Positions 21,852 through 32,138 of a stretch of 64,000 nucleotides of DNA are shown here, one piece after another. The stretch's first letter is position 1. Every line of letters starts with the position of its first letter. The translations under genes were made by a program, and so were the position numbers. This stretch comes from Aquanectria penicillioides (lineage: Eukaryota; Ascomycota; Sordariomycetes; Hypocreales; Nectriaceae). Under the pieces are notes generated by a model that ran no database searches, had not been told where the DNA came from, and saw nothing but the letters and a program-made list of their open reading frames with translations. Where the stretch lies: contig PYIU01000001.1 in NCBI GenBank assembly GCA_003415625.1, forward strand, positions 806,001 to 870,000, in the 5' to 3' direction.

Positions 21852-24800
21852 TAGATTTGAGAGACTGAACTAGACTTTTAGGTCAAAGAGAACCTCATTT
21901 ATCGCTCATATTCTCGTAGTTGTTCATCGGAAATGATTCAAAGTCAAGTATTGTGATTGCGGATAGCTAGTACTTGTAGTCGAAATTTTTTCAGCCCGAT
22001 TCTAACGCGTGGGAGTCCTCGGCAAGCCAAATTTTCTCTGGAGGCCCCGAATACCATTTGATGTAGTTGTTGGTCTGGGTGACAGTGGCAAGGCCTAGAA
22101 GTGTGTGCCAGAAACTAGCACACCAATCCGTCGTGTGGCTTGATCACGCCTCTAGCTGAGATATACCTACTTGTTTTTTTCAAGGGTTACAACACCATCT
22201 TCGGTGATGCCGCGTGACCCCTCAATTTCATGTACCTATTTTTCAGCTATGGGTTGTTATCTTGAGGTTGAAAGGGCCGGGAGCCTGGGGCGTAAATCCC
22301 GACAGCCCGGGAATTTCGAGGCAAATTCTGAACAACACTTTGATTCGCCAATTTCTACTATTTCCCGAGCTCAAAGTTCCTAAGCACCATCCATCCACAC
22401 TAAAGAGACATTGTATGGATGGGGCAAAGCAGGGGAGCCAAAGGAGAATCACAATGGAAAGGAGGCCTAGATGCAGCAATCGAAGCACCAGCTAGCCAAT
22501 TTCTCGAGCTTCGCAGAGATACCAGTCGTCTTCTCGACTCAGGGGCCTCCGGCTTACCTTATCTCGCCAAACGAACAGATGATATGTTTGTCATTATCAA
22601 TTACAATATAAGTGCGACTAGGAGCGGGGTAAAGGAGAGATAGATAGGTGTTGGAAGGCCGACTTTTGATCCGCGCGGATTCCGGGATCGGGACCAGGTA
22701 CGCTCATCCTAACGGCTATTCTACCCAATGAAGAAGCGACGACGGTTCCCCAAGACAAGAATTTTGCGCTTTTTCTGACTCAATACTGGGCCTTGTATGG
22801 CGCGTCACCCCCGCCACGGCCGCCAGAAAGAGAGACCAGGTCAAAATGATGGAAAAGTTGCCCATAAAGGTACTAGACGGCTTCATTTTGGAGCGATGAA
22901 CGAATATCTGGCTTGAGTAGCTCCAGATGGAAACAAAAATGCATTTGCTATCAACCCCAATGGTGGGGAGTTTATCACAGCTCTGGGGCCAGTTCTAATG
23001 AGGTGTCGAACGCAACAACTGGCGAGTTCAGGAGGTTAAAGCTGGAGAGGAGATGGGTCAATGAAATATCATTCGCATACGTTTAAGATTGATTTCCTTT
23101 TCGGCTAGAATGAATGATCCTTGCGTAAATATATTTGTCCCAAAAGGGCAAAATCGGCAAAAACGGCACTATGGACTGTGCCACGGACGACCAATATAAC
23201 ATCAAGGGTTTGGTGGCATGTATGAGCCACAAGCAATAAGACTGTAGCAAATGGGTTTTATAAACACATAAAAACCCACTAAATGTTAGATTGGCATAAA
23301 AAATATACTATTGAAGCCTATAATTATTATTACCATTGTTATTTTAAAAGAATTCAAAAGTAAATTAAAAATATTCTTTTGATTTTTTCTATTTGGGTAA
23401 AATTAAAAACCAAAAGCTTAAACTTAGCAAGCAAAAGGGCACTCAACCTAAAAGCACTAACAATTGAAAGGGCCCTAGCCAGGGCCGCAGCATAAAGAGG
23501 GTAAAGGGTATCTCAATAGCTCTATTATACTAGTACCTTTTACTGTCATTAACGGCTGCCAATTCCGTTTTCCTCCACTTTACCACACTCACACAGCACA
23601 AAATGCTCAGCTAGAGCAGATTTAGATGTGATCTCGTATTTTCCAGTGGGTTCGATCGTATGTACCAGATCCTTTGACAAATTGAATTAAGGGGGCCTGA
23701 GGTAAAGGTCGGGTTTGCAACTTGGGGGGGACTTGAACTGAAACAATATTACAACGCCAGCAAGCATCGCATTCCACCATCTCACCTACGTAACGCCCAT
23801 AAAATGCAACGGACAGAATCTTGTTTATTGAACGGTGAAGAACGTTGGGGAAACAATTTTAGAAAAGGAAAAAACGAACACCTGAAGTGGAATGGGGCAA
23901 GCGCATTTGAGCGCAATGAAATGCGTTCATGCGATAGGCGCTGAACAGAGAGGCACTGGCTATTGGAAACCATCGGTGTACGCTTCGCTTCGAGCATTTA
24001 ATTCATTGTATAAGCCGATATCAGAAGGCCTGTGGACCACATCAATATGGATCATCTTGACAAGCAAAGACCCTTGCAAGGAAGGTCTAGATTGTCTCGC
24101 GAGAGCATTGGCGAGCAGTGATTATAACGCAACAAAATTCAGCCCTTACGAACTGTTGACAAAGCATTTGAAGCACTGCCCTGCACGAAAAGGGGCTGGT
24201 GGGTGAAACCAAAGGCTGAGAGCTGCTGAGCAACAGCTCGGCAGCAGGACGTTTCTGGCACTGACGATAGGTTAAAATTGTCACTGATAGAACAGGCCGA
24301 TACTAGGCAGAAATGATAAGAATCGCGATGACACAGAACCCCTATGGCGTAAGGGCTAATGAACGAGTCGACGGCGTGACATAAGAGAATGTGCAAAAGC
24401 TGGCGGGCGCCAAGCGATACCTCCTAGTATCTCCTCAGCCGTATTACATTGCCCAGCAACCATGATGCTCGCCTTAGAGCCCAGCCCCGGGATTCTTTGA
24501 TCCAATCATTCTCAATAAGCCTAAACCTGAATGGCAGCCCATCTGTGGGCATTGGATGGCAGGTATCCTTGCCACGCCTCGAACTCGACCAGGGGCACGA
24601 AGTATGGCACACAACCTTGAGCCAAAACCGAGTAATGCAATTCGATACTTGGCCATTTGACACTTATGGATTACTTCACTTGTTCCCATGGTTTGAATAC
24701 GATGATCCCACTGCCAACAGCCGGGCCTCGTCAAGTATAAACTCAGGCGCAACAAGTGTCCAAGGATGGCAATAGAGGCGAGCTGCGGAGCTCAAAACTA

Positions 24801-25765
24801 TAAAGTAAGTGCAAGTCTGCCTTCAAAAGAAAAAGTACATCTCGTTCGCTGCCTCTCCCAAGCTCATTTTCTTTGCCTTATCATGACGGCTCACTCTTCC
24901 TGTAGAAACCACATTCATATCTGTGAGTACGATCCAAATTTCATTCCCTCACTCAACTCTTCTTTTTTCTTGACAAGAGATTTCTCCCAAGTCGCCATAA
25001 TTTGAATTGCATGGTGTAAAATGGGAGGTCAATCCATCATATACCGTTGTTGATCCATTTATTCGAGCATGGCTCCCTTCGCATCATGTTATGGGGGCCG
25101 GTCGAGCCAATGTATTTGCTCAGTGACTCACTATGGTCCATCACAACAAAAACTCCGGCATCTAAATGAATTGCACAATGTGAAGTTCTTGAAATTATTA
25201 AATGCCTCTCAACCTTTTTTCCTCTACTGAAGCGCTTTTGATTGTTTGTATCAAGTTTGCACTGCCCATATTCGCCCAAGGCGTCTTCCTCTTTAACCAC
25301 ATGCCACTCATATTATGAGATTTGACACACGGTTTAGTTCATCTAGAACCAGACTTGTTCACAGGCAAAACGCTTCTGTGAAGCCAACAATACCGATAGC
25401 AACAACGTTCTCTTCACAATGTTTATTCATTCCATTGATCGCACCATGCCGCTGTCAAGTTCTGTTAACAAGGAAACTCACATACCTCAAAGCCATCCAC
25501 TTGATGCACACAGATCAAATGGAGGACGACGCAGCCATGATGTGTCCTTGATAGAGTGCACCATACCCATGCCACAATTCCCTTCCGACCTTAAAATACA
25601 AAGCATTCGTGATATGAACTATCATATCAGCAAGGTCATAAAATGTCTCGACCTTAAATGAGGATAATGATATCTCGTCTTTGGCTGACTTGATCCCTCA
25701 AAAAGCAACGCCATGCGCTAATCTTTCCCACCATAGAGCATGTCGGGGATTGTTCGTATAGTACC
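21852..25765. other. Gene-poor region with AT-rich block
   Basis: Nearly 4 kb without a supported gene. 23230-23460 is markedly AT-rich (runs of A/T at 23290-23410). I see no transposase, terminal repeat or LTR. Frames at 22171-22643, 23892-24206, 24449-24775 and 25315-25661 lack recognisable motifs and overlap in several frames, as random open frames do. Confidence 0.45.
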
Positions 25766-26446
25766 ATGCTAAACTCAGTTGACTGTATCGTGGTTAGACA
25801 TAGTGATTTTGTTCGGCGCTGGAAGCAAGGCACCGTTCTCGAGTTCAACTGTAATCCAAGAAGCTTCCCCAGCCTAGAACTTGATGATCATACAATAGCA
25901 ATGCTAGAAGAATCGACAAGGATGATCAATGATCAATTTATTGGAGTCACATTTTAGCCAATTGATGACGACCAAAAAGCTAGCTTTCGTCTTCTTTACC
26001 GCGAAAGAAAATATGTTGATGGCAATAATACATTGGCACAAGGATTCAACCCTGGTACAAAAAAGGACGACCACGTGCTTTGGACCTTTTCATTGATGTC
26101 CGATGCATATCACTGCCCGAAAACGTTGGTAATTCTCTCCTATGAAGTTTGAACATCTTAGGGGCTGCGTCGTGAGGATGCAAGTGGCCCCGAAAGCGGA
26201 GAGAGTGGCCTCAAATCTATGAGGTTTGGATTGGAGAATCCCAAATCGATTATGGCAAGGTCAGTACAGCGAGACGCACAAGGCTTCCATGAGCAAGACA
26301 TTCAAGATCTCAAAAATTACTACGCATACAGGGAGCCATCCTTGGAAGGTATGCCGTTCAAAGGCTACGATCTCAGTGAATGCGACGAGACATCCTACAC
26401 ACTAGTATTTGTTCTGATGGGTATACCGCGTGTCAACAGTCGATAA
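25766..26446 (+). pseudogene. Zincin metallopeptidase pseudogene (degraded HExxHxxG motif)
   Basis: One reading frame runs the whole length with three internal stops: TAG at 25955, TGA at 26150 and TAG at 26159. Before the first stop, TVLEFNCNPRSFP and STRMINDQFIGVTF match the start of fungal secreted zincins. After it come ASFRLLYRERKYVDGNNTLAQGF and a region leading to LS-YEV-stop-TS-stop-GLRRED at 26135-26179. Placed against the family motif HExGHxLGLRHED, each position aligns without a gap, but the first two zinc His are now Tyr and Thr and the third is Arg. The end (FGLENPKSIMARS, HEQDIQDLKNYYAYRE) is well kept. The peptidase is therefore dead. An intron across the stops would be only 33 bp (26129-26161), too short to be credible. 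Confidence 0.75.
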
Positions 26447-27219
26447 TACGCAATATTCAATAACTCAAGAGAAGCGTACTGGTGGTTTGAAGATTTCTAT
26501 ATTAGGTTGACTTTGCGCAAATAGATTGGAACAATTTAGATTAGAGCTGCGGTCAGAATTTTGCGTAAATAAAAGGTTAAGGATGGGGAATCTCTTCAGC
26601 ATTATATTATCAAGTTAGCAAGTATAACACCACGTCAATACAGATGCATCTATTTTTCCTTACGGATGGAGTGACTTGACTCTCGTCTTTTACGCCCAAA
26701 ATACCAGCAATATTGAATCACGAGACATTGGGGGAAAGTAAGTCGCTTTACTGGAGTTCCACTCCGACAGGCGATGAGCGCAGCAGTCTGCGTCCCATCT
26801 ACACGTTATGTTATGTCAATATCAACGGGAAGAATATCTTGCTCTTAATTCCTGCGTCGGGTCAGTGTTCCCTTTATACGGGAGACCAAGCCCGCTCTTT
26901 CGTTAATCCCATCCTGTCTTAGATTTCGCCCTAGATCTTATGAACTTGAATTTTTCTTCATCCAAAGACAGACGGCTTGTGACTTGGCAAAGGGATTTTT
27001 TTCAGCCTTGAACTTTATCTAAGATATTTCAATGGGTGTCAAAGTGCATTTAACGGGGAATCTTATTTCCGTGTGAAGGTACAAGATCAGGCTGCAGACA
27101 GCCTCACCCTCCCCAGGCCACCGCCCATACCCACCCCAACATTAGCCTAACCATCTTGACGGAAGTGAGTCGGCGTACCCTGATAGTTCATAGAGCTGTG
27201 TGGACTATTTCCATCGAAG
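26447..27219. promoter_or_regulatory. Upstream region of the NLR gene
   Basis: About 770 bp between the metallopeptidase relic and the NLR start. It should contain the NLR promoter and leader. Short frames here (26713-26922) resemble nothing known to me, and I see no named operator. Confidence 0.4.
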
Positions 27220-30200
27220 ATGTCACTTCTTTTGTCGCCTTCCACCGCAATATCCCACGTTAAGCCAGACCAGACGTTGCAGGATGCCGTCGATTCTTTC
27301 CGAGGCGTCTTGACGAATGATCAACGCTTGGAACTTGATCGGATCAAATCTGTACCCGATGTCGATGCCGTTCTTGTCTTTACCGCTGAACTTGACTTGA
27401 AGCGTCGCACTCAAAAGGGGCGAAGCATCGCTAGTCGCCTATGCTCCGTTCTTCAGTCGGTGCGTGACTTTGCCACGATTGTAGACACATTTGTCTCGTC
27501 TCACCCAGAACTCGCCGCCCTCTTTTGGGGGAGCGTAAAATTCACAATGCTAGTAAGTATTAGCGTAATATCCATCAAACCCATAATTGATATTAATAAC
27601 ACTGGGCCTCAAAGGTGGTCCTCAACTTTACTTCCTACTACGAGGCGCTCTCTGAGCTTTTTATGAGGCTTGGTCACCTCTGTCCTCTATTTGATCAGTA
27701 TTCAGTACTATTCCCAAACTCAAGACGCGTACAAAAGGCTCTCTGCGAATTTCACGCATCTATTATTCGCTGCTGCCAGCACGTGGTGGTGGCCTTGAGG
27801 CGCCCATGTACGTGCTAAAGCTCGATGTCATATTTATTTCTAACCGAATATCAGGGCATACACAGGTGCTACGCGCCTTTTGTGAATCCTTCCAACAGGA
27901 GTTTGAACCCGACCTAAGCATTATCCGCAACTATAGCGAGAATGTCGAACGTGAACTAGACTTGGCCAGGGCAGAGGCGGAGCACCGAAATCAACAGCTT
28001 CAGACATTGGAACGACAGCAAGCTGAAGGTTCACGACGATTACTTGATCAATTATTTAGCCGTTCAAAAGTTCATCATGAGAAAGTTAACGAATGGCAGC
28101 TGCACCGGGATGAACAGCAAAACAGTATAATTCACTACAAGAGTTGGGCGTAATAGTTACTAACAACAGATAGGGGAACACAAAAAGAAGCTTCTTGATT
28201 CATTATCCGTTTATAACTACCTCAATGCTTTCAAAAAGCACCGGCGAAAGCGGTATAGTGGTACGGCGGAATGGATATTCCAGTTACCTGAATTTGATAG
28301 ATGGATCAGTGGTAAAGGTTCCACACTTCTTTGGTGTTCTGGCAAGAGTTAGTATTCCGATTCGTCCCTATATGTCTTCTTCTGACGATAATAGTTGGGT
28401 CTGGAAAGACCATTCTCAGGTCAGTTGTTCTTCAGCACATGAATGGTACACAGTAGTAATTTTGCAGCAGCGCAAGCGTGATTGATCATGTTTTGACCAA
28501 AAAGACTGGCCCTAAAGACATCATGGCATTCTTTTTCATCCGATTTGATGAACCGGAGTCATTAACGGCAGAGATAATACTCAAATCCATTACACGACAA
28601 GTTGTTGACTCAGTCGCACTGTCACCGAAAATGGTCGAGATTTTAGAAGAATTACAATCACCATTCTCCTCTGAGCTCGATGACCTAGTCTCCCTCGTAA
28701 AAGAGGCTCTTGCCAGTCTTCGAATGCTATACCTCATCATTGACGGGGTAGACGAATGCGACAAACCAGATCAAAAGGACCTGTTTTCAATACTAGCTGC
28801 TTTTTCTTCTCTCGGCACTCAGGTCAAAATTTTCTTAACTGGTCGAGAAAGCGTCTCCAAGTACAAAAATACTGCATTCTCTTCCGCAGAACAAGTTTCG
28901 ATGAGCTGTCCGCAGGCGAAATCTGACATTGAAGGCTTTGTAAATGACGCAATTCAAGCTTCGATTGATAGCGAAATTTTAGTTGTCAACGAGAAAAATC
29001 TCATCAATGAAATCAAAGAGGCATTGATCAAAAACGCGGACGGCATGTAGGTTTTCTTCTCTTCACGGTGATGAGCTGTTCATTGGATCACTAAATCTTT
29101 TCTCAGGTTATTATGGGTCATACTCCAAATCAGAGACATCTGCACGAATCGCAGTGACGAAGACATTCGGATGGCCATTTCAAATGACAACCTACCCAAA
29201 GACCTAACTGAAGTTTTCAATCGAGTCCTAGGCCGAATAAATTCTCAAGGCCACAAAAAAACTGTCAAACAACTCTTGCCATGGATCATTGCCGCAAAAC
29301 AGCCTCTTACCCTTGCTGAGCTTGAAGAATGTAGCTTAATAGAGGTCCTCCAGCCATACTCGATCAGAGAGAGAAGACTAAACGGTATCCACAATATTGA
29401 CTCCTGGTTCGAAGGGCTCGTTGAAGTTGACGAAGGGACGAATGAAGCGCACGTCATTCATGCCTCAGTGCGACAGTTTCTTCTCCGAGCACCCACAGAA
29501 GCCAGGTTCGACGACTATCATGTCAACTATAGCAAGGCCAACCATCATCTTGGAGAAATATGCGTCACATATCTCAATTTTAACGACTTTAAAACTACTC
29601 TCGCTCAACGGCGTCGGCCAATGCCTCCGATTGCACCCAACGACATTGCCCTAACGACCCTCGGAAACCGTTGGGATCTGGCCACCAGTGTAGCACGTTT
29701 GAGGCTTCGCTCAAAGTCCAATAAACAAACATTATCTGCCGAAATCGATGAAAGACTTGCAACGTTTCTGCGTAACGACAACATCTCAAGCAGGGCAGAG
29801 CTTCAGCGCCAGCACCCTTTCCTCAGATACGCAGCGGTTAACTGGCTCTCACATACAGTCAGTTTCAACGACCAGTCATCAAAAACATGGCATCTCTGGA
29901 TACAAATGATAATTCATGGTCATGGTCTGGCCTATTCCCCAGTTTCAAATCAGCCGTACACAAAGGTTGGCCAGAATCTTGTAAACTGGGCTTTCCAGGT
30001 TCGCCACTTTGGTCTTCTCAGCGTTGTGGCAAAGTCCAATCAGTTTTCGCATTTTCTTCTCCAACAAAACATGATTGATATTGCGGTCATAAACGGGGAC
30101 ATTGAGATGCTCAATATCTTCCTAGAGAGTTCATCTTGGAAATCTCAAATCGATGATCTTCGGGTTGGGGGTAGCATGAATCTTCTACAAACGGCTGTCT

Positions 30201-31525
30201 CTAACGGCTACATTGAAGCTATAAAATTGCTGCTTGATGCAGGAGCCAATGTAAATGCCATTACTGACAGCGAATATAACACTGCTCTACAAACAGCTGT
30301 CTCTGTTAGCTATATTGAGGCTATAAAATTGCTTCTTGATGCAGGAGCTGATGCAAATACTATCACTAAGGACGACCATCACACTACTCTACAGATAGCT
30401 ATCTCTAGAGGCAATATTGAGGTTATAAAATTAATGCTTAGTGCAGGAGCTGATGCAAATGCTATTACTACTAACTTTTATCGCACTGCTCTACAACTAG
30501 CGGCCTCTAAAGGCAACGTTGAGGCTATAACATTACTGCTCGAAGCAGGAGCTGATGCAAATGCTACTACTGGTGGCATATGCGACACTGCTCTGCAGAT
30601 AGCTGTCTCTGGTAACCATATTAAGGCTATAAAACTGCTGCTTGATGCAGGAGCTGATGCAAATGCTACTGCCAATAATTTCAATGGCTCTGCTTTACAG
30701 ATAGCTATCACCAAAGGCTATATGGAGACTTTGAAAATGCTTCTTAATGCAGGGACTGATGTAAATGTCATTACCAAGAGCAGGAATAATACTGCTTTAC
30801 AACTTGCAGTCTCTAGAGGCAAAATTCCGGTTATAAGAATGCTTCTCGATGCAGGAGCTGATTTAAATGCTGGTTCAAATAGCAAAAATTGCATTGCTCT
30901 ACAAATAGCTGTCTCTAAAGGCAATAATGACGCCATAAAGTTACTGCTTGATGCAGGAGCCAATGCAAATGCTACCCCTAATAGTAGGTTCAACAAAACC
31001 ACTCTACAGGAAGCTGCCTCCCAGGGTAATATTCGGGCTATACAGCTATTGCTCAACGCAGGAGCTGATGCAAATGCTACTCCCAATGATGGGCATAGCA
31101 AAACTGCTCTACAGAAAGCTGCTTCTGAAGGACATACTAAGATTATTAAATTGCTGCTTGATGCAGGGGCTGATATAAATGCCGCTTCCAGCACCAAGGG
31201 TGGTCTAACAGCCCTACAAGAAGCTGTCTCTGAAGGTCGTACTGAGATGATAGAATTTCTGCTCAATGCAGGCGCCAAAGTCGATGCTTACGACAAGGCA
31301 TCATTTTACCCGCCTGCGTTGCAGTCGGCTGTAAAAAGACGCGACCTCAAAGCCGTCGAGCTATTGCTTGACGCCGGCGCGGACGTGAACTTGACCTGGT
31401 TGGAGTCTAGAGCCAGGCCGTCACGCACAGCGCTTGACGTGGCAATTACACAAGGCTATACCGAAATTGCTGAGAGGCTACGAAAAGCGGGTGCAGTTGA
31501 ATCAGCTAGGCCGAGCGATCAATAA
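27220..31525 (+). CDS. STAND/NLR protein: DUF7708 - NACHT - ankyrin repeats
   Basis: Seven exons: 27220-27552, 27615-27807, 27855-28124, 28174-28347, 28395-28419, 28468-29046 and 29107-31525. All introns are GT-AG (47-62 bp), all in phase, giving 1330 residues. The N-terminal ~180 residues match the fungal DUF7708 type (PELAALFWGSVKFTML, FTSYYEALSELFMRLGHLCP). A coiled-coil-like segment follows. NACHT begins with WCSGKIGSGKTIL: the Walker A loop (about residues 321-330) is complete only after splicing, most of it in the 25-nt exon 5. Walker B is LYLIIDGVDEC. A helical region with IHASVRQFLLRAP follows, as in fungal NACHT proteins. From about residue 880 there are 13 ankyrin repeats of 34-38 residues (xALQxAVSxGxxEAIKLLLDAGADANA). 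Such receptors sense non-self and trigger cell death; the ligand is unknown. Confidence 0.92.
30180..31506 (+). repeat. Tandem ankyrin-coding repeats (about 102-114 bp units)
   Basis: About 13 units inside the last NLR exon. The central units share long near-identical DNA stretches, for example the segment gatgcaggagctgatgcaaa recurring about every 102-105 bp. The first ten are more alike than the last three, which use a GC-richer codon choice (from about 31270). This is the pattern of recent unit duplication or concerted evolution. Confidence 0.85.
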
Positions 31526-32138
31526 CGTTTCATCTGGATAAGAATCCAATTCATTCGGACACAGTTTCTCTGTGCAGCGGTTGTTACCTTTTTTCATCTG
31601 TCATAAATGCAATGTATTGTCAAGTATGTTCAAGAATCTAGTTTTAGTGCATGCCAAGGCATTTGGCTCAAAACCCGTATCATATGTGTGCAATATCAGA
31701 CCAAAGGCTTAGTTTAGTATCAATCAGGATTCAGCGTTGACTTGACGAGTCTCCAGACCAGCCAGCCATGGTCATATTACAGGTGGAACGTTTCATTGCT
31801 TGCGATCTACTATTGACACACGCAGAAGGAAAACAAGATCACATCTCATCTCCAAAACACAAATGTGTTGATAACATATCATTGATTAAACACCCAAGGA
31901 AAAAGTTTGTCTTTTTGTTGTCCATCAAAGGAGCCCCCATGAAAAACGGTACCTAAAATGCTGCGCATACTGGAAACCCCACTCCTCCAATTCATTCCCA
32001 TCCCTTTCCTGTGTTTCCATTGCGCGTCTTCCGCGTCTGCGTCTGCGTCTTCCAACGTCGCAAAATACCAATACATACTTGTAATACATCCCAAATATAC
32101 TCGTCTCATTCGCCTCTACTCTCAAAACAAAGACGGTA
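31526..32138. other. Convergent intergenic region
   Basis: Lies between the 3' ends of the NLR (plus) and the Mlp1/Tpr gene (minus), so it holds two terminator regions. A short GCGTCT-type low-complexity stretch sits at about 32026-32050. No gene is seen. Confidence 0.5.

Noticed and set aside
23705..23790. tRNA-like sequence near cttgaactgaaac
   Set aside because: I could not fold a cloverleaf with proper A and B boxes.
26129..26161. Possible intron that would remove the stops in the metallopeptidase relic
   Set aside because: It has GT and AG ends and keeps frame, but 33 bp is below any workable fungal intron. Reading straight through aligns residue by residue with the zinc motif.
30718..31278. 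186-residue minus-strand frame with regular repeats
   Set aside because: Antisense shadow of the ankyrin repeats; its periodicity is that of the real exon.
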